Shown: piece by piece, positions 1 through 7,652 of the stretch
Layout: every line of letters begins with the position of its first letter
Numbering within the stretch: position 1 is the stretch's first letter
Assembly (NCBI GenBank): GCA_029262065.1
Contig: JAJDAC010000055.1
Location: 1-55,813 of the forward strand
Length of the DNA stretch: 55,813 nt
From: Candidatus Krumholzibacteriota bacterium
GTDB taxonomy: Bacteria > Krumholzibacteriota > Krumholzibacteriia > JAJRXK01
Direction of reading: 5' to 3'
Notes under the pieces: generated by a model
Databases searched by the model: none
Told to the model about the DNA's origin: nothing
Seen by the model: the letters and a program-made list of their open reading frames with translations, nothing else
Position numbers and translations under genes: made by a program

Positions 1-238
1 TGGCCTGGGTGGGCTTGGTGCCCAGTGAACGGTCCTCGGGTGATCGGGAGCGAAGGGGGCCGATCACGAAGGCTGGAAACAGCGAGGTTCGTCGCGTGCT
101 GATCGAGGCGGGTTGGAACAATCGGCATTCACCTGGGTCGATGCTACAGCTGCAGCGAAAACGTCAGGGGAAGTCGCAGTGGCCCGTGAACTCACCGGTT
201 TCGTCTGGGCCATCATGAAAACCGCGCCCCAGCAGTAG
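1..238 (+). pseudogene. IS110-family transposase, decayed C-terminal remnant
   Basis: The left edge of the window enters a reading frame that spells WVGLVPSERSSG, then GPITKAGNSEVRRVLIEAGW. This is the conserved C-terminal (transposase IS116/IS110/IS902) block of DEDD-type IS110 transposases. After about residue 40 the frame turns to nonsense. The expected end of the family, VAVARELTGFVWAI followed by a stop at 236-238, appears in a different frame (173 onward). A deletion of some 40 codons plus a frameshift therefore joins the two blocks. The N-terminal part lies outside the window, and no element end can be defined with confidence. Bases 239-463 hold no gene that I can support. Confidence 0.75.
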
Positions 239-463
239 CTGAGGCGCGGCCAGGAACAGTCCGAGAGGAAAGGTTTCGGTAGGGGACTCCTCGTTTGAAG
301 TATGCGGCACGAGCGATGCTCCAACCCGCGCCCTTGGTGTGAGTCAGCCCCAGACGGACCTTTCGGGAATGCGGTTTCGACCCGCGGATATCATTCTGAA
401 GATCGTCGAGAATCCCTTTCCTCTCGGACATCTATCGAAGCGGTTGACACCAGCCGTTCCACA

Positions 464-3400
464 TCACTTGACCAACGTCACCTTCTGCGAGAACGAACCG
501 TCGGGCGAGTCAAGCCGTATGGCGTAGACGCCCGAAGCCACGGACTTACCGTTGGCATCGGTTCCGTTCCACGAGAACGACTGACGCCCCGGCTGAAGCA
601 CACCGTTGTGCAGCGTGGCGACGTGCCGTCCGGCCAGGTCGTAGATGTCCAGCGTCACCTTGCCCGTGCGCGACAGGTCGAAGGAGATGTTCGTGCGCGG
701 GTTGAACGGATTGGGCGCGGCCCGGTACAGCTCGGTGCGCGAGGGTGTTTCCTCAGGCGCCGCGGTGACCTGGATTCCGGTACCCGCCGCCCCCACGATC
801 AGGAGCGGAATGTTGGCCAGGGTCAGATCCCAGCTGCGTATGCTCTCGAGGGCCCCTGAGGGGTTCTCGGCCAGAAGACGGAACGTGTCGGCGATGACGG
901 TTCCCCGCTTGGCGCCGCCCGCTCCCAACAACTCGATGGGGATGTCCGTACCCGGATCGATCCAGATGCACAACGGCCACGGGAACGGAAGCGGCACGGG
1001 TTCCTTACCGCATGCGTCGGGCCACTCGGGAATACGAAGGATCGGCACGCCGTCGGGCAAGCTCTGGTCGGCCACCAACACGCCGTCGTTGTAGGCCTGG
1101 AAGCGCACACCGGTGGCTCCGAGTGAACCGTAGTTCGTGGAGATGTCGATGCAGCCCGGGTTGAGATTCGCCTGAAGAGTCACGTCACCGAGGAAGCGAT
1201 TCTCGGTATCACCCTGCAGGCGTCCGGTTGCGCCGATGACCATACGGCCGTCGGGGTAATCGTTGAACGAACCCAACGGCGCGAAGAACGTGGCGAAGGT
1301 ATCGGTAGCAGGCGGTAGGAAGAAGCGGACGCCATCCAAACCACTGGAACCGATGTTCGAAACTGTCAGACCACCACCATGGGCGCTGGTCTCGGGCTGG
1401 AGGTTGGCGTCGCCCGACGAATAGGCTTGGTCCCAGAAACCCGGAGCGCCATGAAGGGCATTGGTTTCGAGGACGTAGCAAAGGTCATCGGGGGGGTCGC
1501 CCACTACCGACAAACGTTGGATAGCGTCGAACGGGGTCGTAGCATTCTGGGCCAGCACGTTGACGTAGTCGGCCACGATCGGGCCCGGAACTCCCGGAAC
1601 CTGCCAGGGAATCGGCGTGGGCCACTCCCAGTAGAAGCACAGGACCGTCGGGTCCGGATAGACCTTGCCGCATCCGTTGGGAGTTACCGTCGACTGGGCG
1701 ACGATCGGCTGACCCATGGGAACATTCGATACGATGTCCACCAGTTGGCCGTTCGAGAAGAACTGGAGCTGGACCAAGCTCGAACCCAGAGGTGAGTAGT
1801 CCGGCACCATCTGCAGATCGCTTCCACTGTTGGTCACCCGCAGCGAGCCCAGGAACTGATCGGTCGTACCCGCCTGGCTCCCGAAGGCCTGCGTTTCCAG
1901 GAAGCTCCCCGGCGGCATGGGTGGCAGCGGCAGCCACTCGAAACCACGGCCGATCTCGGTGTCGCCCAGATCGACGGACACACCGTCGAGACCACTGGAT
2001 CCGATGTTGGAGATCACCAGGTGTCCGTTGGCGTCGGAGGTCATGTGGGCTTGGCCGAGACCCCTGTGCAACGAACGGTAACGACACTCCCCGGCGTCCA
2101 GGAAGATGTCGAAGAACGAGTCCGGAGCGGCGTGCCCCTGCAGAGTGATATTCTGGAGGGAATCCAGCGAGAGACCTTGAACCTCGGTGAGAATGCGGAT
2201 CTGATCGGCATCGACGGTGGTTCCGTCGGCCAGCTGCAATGGCTGTATTGAGTCCCAACCCCAGATGAAGCAGGGAATCGGTTCCCAGGGCAACGGAGGG
2301 AAGGGAAACGGGAACGGCGGATACGGGTACGGCAACGGCAACGGCCGTGGAATGCGCTCGCCGCCCTTGCCACAGTCATGAGCCAGCACCGGAGCCGTAG
2401 CGACCACGCCCGTGGCACCCTCGACCGTTCGTACGTGCTGGCCGTTGGCGTAGAACTCGACACGAGCCGTTGGCGAACCAAGCGGCGAGAAGTTGTACGC
2501 AATGTCGAAGAAGCTATCCACGTTGACGATCATGGAGGTCGAACCCAGGAATGTGTCGGTGGTGCCATTCAACGTACCAGTAGCACTGAGGGTCAGTCCT
2601 TCGGCTTGGGGAGGCAACGGGATCCATTCCCACTCCGCGCCTTGGCCACCGGGACCCAGGTCCATGCTTACGCCATCTTTACCGCTCGAACCGATGTTGC
2701 TGACGACGAGACGATCACCCGTCGGGCTGGGGTTGAGCTGGCTGCTGCCCAGCGCGGTGTGCAGGATCCCGTTGAAATGTTGGGGAACAGGCACGGGGCG
2801 CAGGGTATTGAAGAGATGGACGGACATGATTTCCGTCGCCGGATCGTAGGTCGTGGTGAGGTCGAAGGCCGATCGAATGGTATCGAACGGCAAAGGCGGG
2901 CCTTGGTATGTGGTTACCGAGCCCTTGCCGGTTCCACCACCGCCAGGACAGGTCGGCGGACACGGAGGAAACGGTACGCCGCCAACTCTGTAGGGTCTCT
3001 GTCCGGGTCCACTCAAGATCGACTCCGCACCACCAACATTGCCACCCCTTCGCAGAACCTCGGAGAAGTCGTCGATCTCCACGGCGTCGTTCAAGCTGAT
3101 CTGCGGAGCCGTGCCATTCATCGTACAAGTGAACACGAGCGTGTCGGGACCCGCGGTGCTGACCGTGTGAATGATCTCGATGGAGTCTGGCAGGTCGGGC
3201 CAGAACACCGTGGCCGAGTTAACGAAGTTGCCACCCGAAAGTTGCAGCAGGCTGACCGCGCCATCGAGAGGCAGGCCACCGGTTGGTCCGCCGACCGTAA
3301 CCATGGCGGTTACCGGTCTCAATACTGCACCCAGGCTTGGGGGCATGTTGCGGACTTCCGCGGTCTCTTCTCCTGTCGAGATGTCGAGCGTGATCTCCAC

Positions 3401-3550
3401 GTCGAAGTTGACGGGGGTTCCGTTGACGATTCCCGTGATGTCGCCAAGCATCGTCACGATCTGCGCGTTGGCCGCAACGGCCGGGACGAGCGTGAGAATG
3501 ACAAGCAAGGTCAGATGCACGAGCGAGGTGCACTTCCGGTCGGTTCGCAT
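464..3550 (-). CDS. Large exported modular protein with SNIGSSG(L/K)DGV repeats and FlgD-like C-terminal domain
   Basis: A 1028-residue exported protein. It has a signal peptide (hydrophobic residues about 10-29, AANAQ cleavage region) and a C-terminal FlgD-Ig-like/type-IX-style domain (about 943-1028: APNPFNPRTNISF, IYDLAGRHVATL, ASGVYAIRL, ending KVTLVK). Between them are three modules of about 220 residues. Each is centred on an almost invariant motif: LVVSNIGSSGKDGV at 281-294, LVISNIGSSGLDGV at 511-524 and LTVSNIGSSGLDGV at 728-741. In each module the motif is followed by FLGS or FLGD, a SPLGS-like or GSLGA element, an F.NGQLV-like strand, CGK, and a Pro-rich stretch with a Trp/Cys cluster (one linker is PYPYPPFPFPFPPLP). 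A purine-rich AGGAGAAGGTG precedes the ATG. I know no enzyme family that fits. An adhesive or surface-structural role is inference. Confidence 0.85.
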   Translation of the reverse strand: MRTDRKCTSLVHLTLLVILTLVPAVAANAQIVTMLGDITGIVNGTPVNFDVEITLDISTGEETAEVRNMPPSLGAVLRPVTAMVTVGGPTGGLPLDGAVSLLQLSGGNFVNSATVFWPDLPDSIEIIHTVSTAGPDTLVFTCTMNGTAPQISLNDAVEIDDFSEVLRRGGNVGGAESILSGPGQRPYRVGGVPFPPCPPTCPGGGGTGKGSVTTYQGPPLPFDTIRSAFDLTTTYDPATEIMSVHLFNTLRPVPVPQHFNGILHTALGSSQLNPSPTGDRLVVSNIGSSGKDGVSMDLGPGGQGAEWEWIPLPPQAEGLTLSATGTLNGTTDTFLGSTSMIVNVDSFFDIAYNFSPLGSPTARVEFYANGQHVRTVEGATGVVATAPVLAHDCGKGGERIPRPLPLPYPYPPFPFPFPPLPWEPIPCFIWGWDSIQPLQLADGTTVDADQIRILTEVQGLSLDSLQNITLQGHAAPDSFFDIFLDAGECRYRSLHRGLGQAHMTSDANGHLVISNIGSSGLDGVSVDLGDTEIGRGFEWLPLPPMPPGSFLETQAFGSQAGTTDQFLGSLRVTNSGSDLQMVPDYSPLGSSLVQLQFFSNGQLVDIVSNVPMGQPIVAQSTVTPNGCGKVYPDPTVLCFYWEWPTPIPWQVPGVPGPIVADYVNVLAQNATTPFDAIQRLSVVGDPPDDLCYVLETNALHGAPGFWDQAYSSGDANLQPETSAHGGGLTVSNIGSSGLDGVRFFLPPATDTFATFFAPLGSFNDYPDGRMVIGATGRLQGDTENRFLGDVTLQANLNPGCIDISTNYGSLGATGVRFQAYNDGVLVADQSLPDGVPILRIPEWPDACGKEPVPLPFPWPLCIWIDPGTDIPIELLGAGGAKRGTVIADTFRLLAENPSGALESIRSWDLTLANIPLLIVGAAGTGIQVTAAPEETPSRTELYRAAPNPFNPRTNISFDLSRTGKVTLDIYDLAGRHVATLHNGVLQPGRQSFSWNGTDANGKSVASGVYAIRLDSPDGSFSQKVTLVK

Positions 3551-3821
3551 TCTGCTTCACCTTCTCCTGGATAAGATCTCCTGGAAGTGGGCGTACGAGG
3601 CCCTTGGGGGGGAGATGGGGTTCTGCCCCGGGGTACGGAGGAAATCCCCTTATTCTCAGGAAACAGCCTATATCACTTACGTCACCAAGCGCAGCATCTT
3701 TCGAGCGATCAAGCGGCTTTCACAGCACTTTTAGGCGAGCAAACATGACACTCTCCCGCCAAGTTTTCGCCCAACCTGAAGGAACCCACCAAAGGCGTGG
3801 CCGGATTCCCCATGCCCTTGG

Positions 3822-6458
3822 CTACTCCGAATCCAACTGCCAACCCCGCACCAGCACCGCGCTCTTCGCCGCCGCCTCTCCCGTAAGCTGGTTCAACAAG
3901 AACCGGTTGGGCTCCGGCCCCACGTCATAATATAGATTGCGGCGCAATCGAACCGGGAACAGTACCTCGGGGGTGCCGATGGGGCTGCGATCGGTAGCGT
4001 CCATGTCGATGGCGACCGCCATCATCTTTCGGCTGGGACTTACGTAGTACAGCTCGAGCCCGTCGGCGCGCCACTCGGGATGCGCACCACCGCCGTCGTC
4101 CGAAACACGAAAGCGTTCGCGTCGGTCGGGAAAACTCTCGATCCAGACATGTTGGCCGTCCTCATGGTCACTGTGGTACGCAACCCATCGCCCGTCGGGC
4201 GAGAAACACGCATAGTTCTGCGTGCCAGCCAGGTCTAGCCAAACCTGCTCTTCGAGCGTATCCAGATCCAGAAGACGCAGTTCGCGACCGCGGCCGCCGT
4301 CTGGTTGACCCCGTAGGAGAAGTTGACCGGTCTGGGGATGTATATCCTGGGGACGACGTGCGGTGCCGTCGCTGATCAATTCCACGATGGCCGGGGTTCC
4401 GACAACGTCCACGCGAAGCAGGTCGACGCCACGGAAGAAATAGATGCTCTTGTCATCCCGCGACCATAGCGGAGCCGACTCGTCGATGGGATGGTCGGTG
4501 AAACGTACCGACGACCGACGACCGAAATCGTACACCCATATGTCGCCGCCCGTTTCCGGTTCGGAGTTGTCGAATGCCACACGACGGCCATCGTGTGAAA
4601 CATCCATCGAGTACAGATCGCCCACGTAGTTCAGCCGGTCAACGAGTTTGCCCTGTCGATCGACCCAGACGAGTTCCGAATCACTGGCGCCGGCCTCACC
4701 TTCCAGATAGAGCAAGGTGCCGTCACCGCCTACGGTCATGAACGCCTGGCTGGGAAAAGTCTTGGTTCGCACCGGGCCACCGATACGAACCGGGTCTCCC
4801 TGCAGGTTCCTGGTGGCCAGATTGAACCGCTGAGCGAAAATGCGCTGCTCGCGGCGAAAAACGATCGCGCCCTGACTTTCGACCCACTGGGCATTGGAGG
4901 CATGCTTCAAAATCTGGCGCGCCTCGCCGTTCTCGAACACGTAGATTCCCGTAAGGTCGCTTCCGTCGAAGTAGTCGGCAGAGAACATGATTGCTCCGCC
5001 GGGGAGCACATCGGCGTGACTGAAGGCCGAGTCGAATTCCTCTACGCTGTAGATCAGCTGGGTTTCGCCCCCGGTCTCCTCTACACGGTGGATATTGGCT
5101 CCGTTGTCGTTGTCGAGTAGCACGATCCAGCCGTCGGTGTGCCAGGTCGCGTCCATGGCCCACGAGTTCAAGCGGACGATCTCACGCTCGATGATCCCGT
5201 CTTCGACGCCGATGATCGACAGGGCCCCCGCAACAAAGAACCCGAGTCGTGTTCCATCGGGAGACCAGAACGGAATCTCGCCGTCTTCGGTGCCGTCCAG
5301 GCGCCGCAATTCGCCGGTGCCCAGATTGCGTACGTAGATCCACCGGTTTCCGTCGCCGTCCAGGCCCGCAAATGCGAGTCGATCGCCGTCGGGCGAAAGC
5401 TCCAGGTGGACCCCACCGGTGTCGTATCCCAGATCGGGGCCAGCCACCAGATCGGCCTGGGTCCGAACGGTGGGAGCGGTCGTCTCCGGCGACCGACTCA
5501 GACCCCACACGATGGCCGCGGCGGCAGTGGTGATAGCAAGCGCGGCCACGATCCAAGGAACCAGCGAAGAAGAGGTCCCAGTGTCATCGGCGCCTGCGAA
5601 CTGGGCGCCTTCCGGCTGACTGAGCGCAACGCGCGCCTCGCCGATGTCACGCAGACGCGTCACCGGATCGCGGTCGAGACACCGCTCGAGAATTCGCCTC
5701 ACGTTCGTGGGCGTTTTCTTGGGCAGCCGCTCCCAATCGATTTCACTCTTCATCACGTCGGCCATGGTCTCGCTGGCCGTTTCACCGTGGAACAGACGCT
5801 CGCCGGTAAGTAGTTCGAACAGGATGACGCCGTACGACCAGATGTCGGCGCGGCGATCGACCGACTTGCCCTTGGCCTGCTCGGGGCTCATGTACGCGGC
5901 GGTACCGAGAATGACGCCCATCTGCGTGAGGCCGGCGGTGATCGTGGGCGAGTTGAGGATATCACTCTCGTCGATGGAGTCGCCGGTGAACGCCCGCGCC
6001 AGGCCAAAGTCGAGCACCTTGATTTCGCCGCCGGGCGTGAGTTTGATGTTGGCCGGCTTGAGATCGCGATGCATGACGTTGTTGTCGTGCGCGAACTCAA
6101 GGCCTTCGGCCAATTGGATGGCAATGGCCACCACGTCGTCCACGGGCAGTGCGCCACCCTGCTCGAGTCGCTCGGCCAGGTCGTGGCCCTCGACCAGCTC
6201 CATGACCAGGATGGTCATACCGTCGATCTCTTCGATGCCAAAGAGCGACGCAATGCGGGGATGGTGCAGGCTGGCGAGCGTACGGGCCTCGCGGCGGAAA
6301 CGCGCGAGTCGTTCGGTGTCGCCCGCGAGCTCCGGGGGAAGGAGCTTCAGGGCGACCTGGCGGCCCAGCTTCGTGTCGTTGGCCCGATAGACCTCGCCCA
6401 TCCCCCCCTTGCCGAGGAGGTCGACGACTTCGTAGTGAGCGAGGGTTCGGCCGATCAA
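3822..6458 (-). CDS. Membrane-spanning Ser/Thr protein kinase with C-terminal beta-propeller
   Basis: An 878-residue PknB-type kinase. The cytoplasmic kinase domain (1-280) has the glycine loop GKGGMGEVY, Lys38 (VALKLL), HRD at 130-132 followed by LKPAN, DFG at 150-152 and a SPEQ element, so it looks catalytically intact. One transmembrane helix (about 299-320) leads to an external region of WD40/TolB-like repeats (repeated SPDG, DGR and W.RDD turns), a layout typical of sensor kinases that read envelope signals. The start is TTG at 6458, preceded by AGGAAA; the protein then begins IGRTLAHYEV, matching where the family normally starts. It diverges from the second kinase at 7653, with a lipoprotein gene between them. 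The signal and the substrates are unknown. Confidence 0.93.
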   Translation of the reverse strand: MIGRTLAHYEVVDLLGKGGMGEVYRANDTKLGRQVALKLLPPELAGDTERLARFRREARTLASLHHPRIASLFGIEEIDGMTILVMELVEGHDLAERLEQGGALPVDDVVAIAIQLAEGLEFAHDNNVMHRDLKPANIKLTPGGEIKVLDFGLARAFTGDSIDESDILNSPTITAGLTQMGVILGTAAYMSPEQAKGKSVDRRADIWSYGVILFELLTGERLFHGETASETMADVMKSEIDWERLPKKTPTNVRRILERCLDRDPVTRLRDIGEARVALSQPEGAQFAGADDTGTSSSLVPWIVAALAITTAAAAIVWGLSRSPETTAPTVRTQADLVAGPDLGYDTGGVHLELSPDGDRLAFAGLDGDGNRWIYVRNLGTGELRRLDGTEDGEIPFWSPDGTRLGFFVAGALSIIGVEDGIIEREIVRLNSWAMDATWHTDGWIVLLDNDNGANIHRVEETGGETQLIYSVEEFDSAFSHADVLPGGAIMFSADYFDGSDLTGIYVFENGEARQILKHASNAQWVESQGAIVFRREQRIFAQRFNLATRNLQGDPVRIGGPVRTKTFPSQAFMTVGGDGTLLYLEGEAGASDSELVWVDRQGKLVDRLNYVGDLYSMDVSHDGRRVAFDNSEPETGGDIWVYDFGRRSSVRFTDHPIDESAPLWSRDDKSIYFFRGVDLLRVDVVGTPAIVELISDGTARRPQDIHPQTGQLLLRGQPDGGRGRELRLLDLDTLEEQVWLDLAGTQNYACFSPDGRWVAYHSDHEDGQHVWIESFPDRRERFRVSDDGGGAHPEWRADGLELYYVSPSRKMMAVAIDMDATDRSPIGTPEVLFPVRLRRNLYYDVGPEPNRFLLNQLTGEAAAKSAVLVRGWQLDSE

Positions 6459-6505
6459 GGTGATTTCCTGGGACTGGTGCTAAAGCTCAACCGGGCGTTC
6501 GGCCG

Positions 6506-7180
6506 TCACCGTTCGTGGGAGCTGACGTACCTGGCCTTGGCTACCCCCCAGGACTCACGGTTCACCCGCACCGGCAAGCCAGGATCGATCATTCCGCCCC
6601 GGATGTCGATGAACAAGTGGGGCACTTCGTTTGCCGCGTCGGAGATCGGGCTGCCAATCGTGCCTGAGTCTGTTGAATCGGTGACCAGGCCGCCGGGAGC
6701 GTAGTACGACGCGGAGAGCTGATAGCGATCGCCAGCACCAACACTCGTAAGCTCCACGAACTCCCTCGACCCCACCATGGTAATCGTGTCCGCATCGAGG
6801 TCGACGATAACATCGATGCCGTGGCCAAAGGTGGACGCTTCGGTGAGAATCCAGGTGTTGTGTTGGGTCCCGGCCAACATCTCCACCGTCGCCGGAACTG
6901 AAGCAGAAGGCTTGAAGTGGGTTACGCACATGGCCACATCGTATCCCTCGTCATCGCCGGTTTCCGCGTCGTTGTCCGAGTCAATATTTACACACCACGC
7001 ATACTCGAGCGAATTCGCTGGCACGTGGGACTGGTTGACCTCTATTAGAGCACGCAGGTTTCCGACGGACATCGTGGCCTCGACGTTGTTTCCACCAACA
7101 ACAACGCCACCCGTCGCAAGCTCGGAACAGGCGGTAACCAGGATCAGTACAACACACGGAAAGAGAGCGTTCTTGGACAT
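6506..7180 (-). CDS. Probable lipoprotein of unknown function
   Basis: A 224-residue protein starting at the ATG at 7180, chosen because GGAGGTCCTC lies directly upstream and a lipoprotein signal follows (MSKNALFPCVVLILVTAC, lipobox-like LVTAC). The longer open frame upstream has no signal sequence. The mature part is probably a beta-sandwich: VNIDSDNDAETGDDEGYDVAM resembles a calcium-loop-containing Asp-rich segment. Its stop lies 47 bp upstream of the kinase start at 6458 on the same strand, so the two may be co-transcribed, and the lipoprotein could be a partner of the kinase sensor. That link is inference from position only. I do not recognise the family. Confidence 0.75.
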   Translation of the reverse strand: MSKNALFPCVVLILVTACSELATGGVVVGGNNVEATMSVGNLRALIEVNQSHVPANSLEYAWCVNIDSDNDAETGDDEGYDVAMCVTHFKPSASVPATVEMLAGTQHNTWILTEASTFGHGIDVIVDLDADTITMVGSREFVELTSVGAGDRYQLSASYYAPGGLVTDSTDSGTIGSPISDAANEVPHLFIDIRGGMIDPGLPVRVNRESWGVAKARYVSSHER

Positions 7181-7348
7181 GAGGACCTCCATCTTGGTAC
7201 CGACGCATCTTCGATGATCCATTTTCGGACACGCCGGTGGTGATGGCAAGGTTCCATAAAATGGGACAGCCAAAGACGATCGTGGACGCACGCTAGTCAG
7301 CGGAATGATTCTCTGCTGCTCCGCAGCACTGGTAAGCCTCACGTCTGA

Positions 7349-7543
7349 GTCGAACTTGCCATCTACGATATGCAGGGCCGAGTCGTGAGTGTTCTCCTAC
7401 GCGACCATTTGCCCGCGGGAGCACACTCGATCGCATGGCGTGGCAGCGATACACAGGGACGCCCAGTCGCATCGGGTTCGTACTACTACCAACTCATCAC
7501 GAATCGAGGCCGGGAAGCCAAGAAGATGGTCATGCTCAAGTGA
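7349..7543 (+). pseudogene. Orphan FlgD-like C-terminal sorting domain fragment
   Basis: Bases 7349-7543 read VELAIYDMQGRVVSVL, then AWRGSDTQGRPVASGSYYY and end AKKMVMLK and TGA. This is the last two thirds of the domain that closes the large exported proteins of this window. The frame is closed by a TGA at 7346-7348 immediately upstream, there is no start codon, and none of the expected body or NPFNP motif precedes it. It is therefore the tail of a gene whose front has been lost. It sits between the lipoprotein gene and the kinase gene at 7653, which suggests a past deletion or rearrangement here. Confidence 0.7.
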
Positions 7544-7652
7544 TTCTCACATGGCTTCAGACCCACCCCTACGGTACTCTAACAGACTGGTTCCACGCGC
7601 CAGCTCGCTCCTTCACCTACACGCCATAGCACCCCCCAACCCAGCAGGGCCA

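Noticed and set aside
2378-3574. A 398-codon plus-strand frame opposite the giant exported gene
   Set aside because: It is a shadow of the real gene: Arg-rich, no domains, while the minus frame has signal peptide, repeats and export domain.
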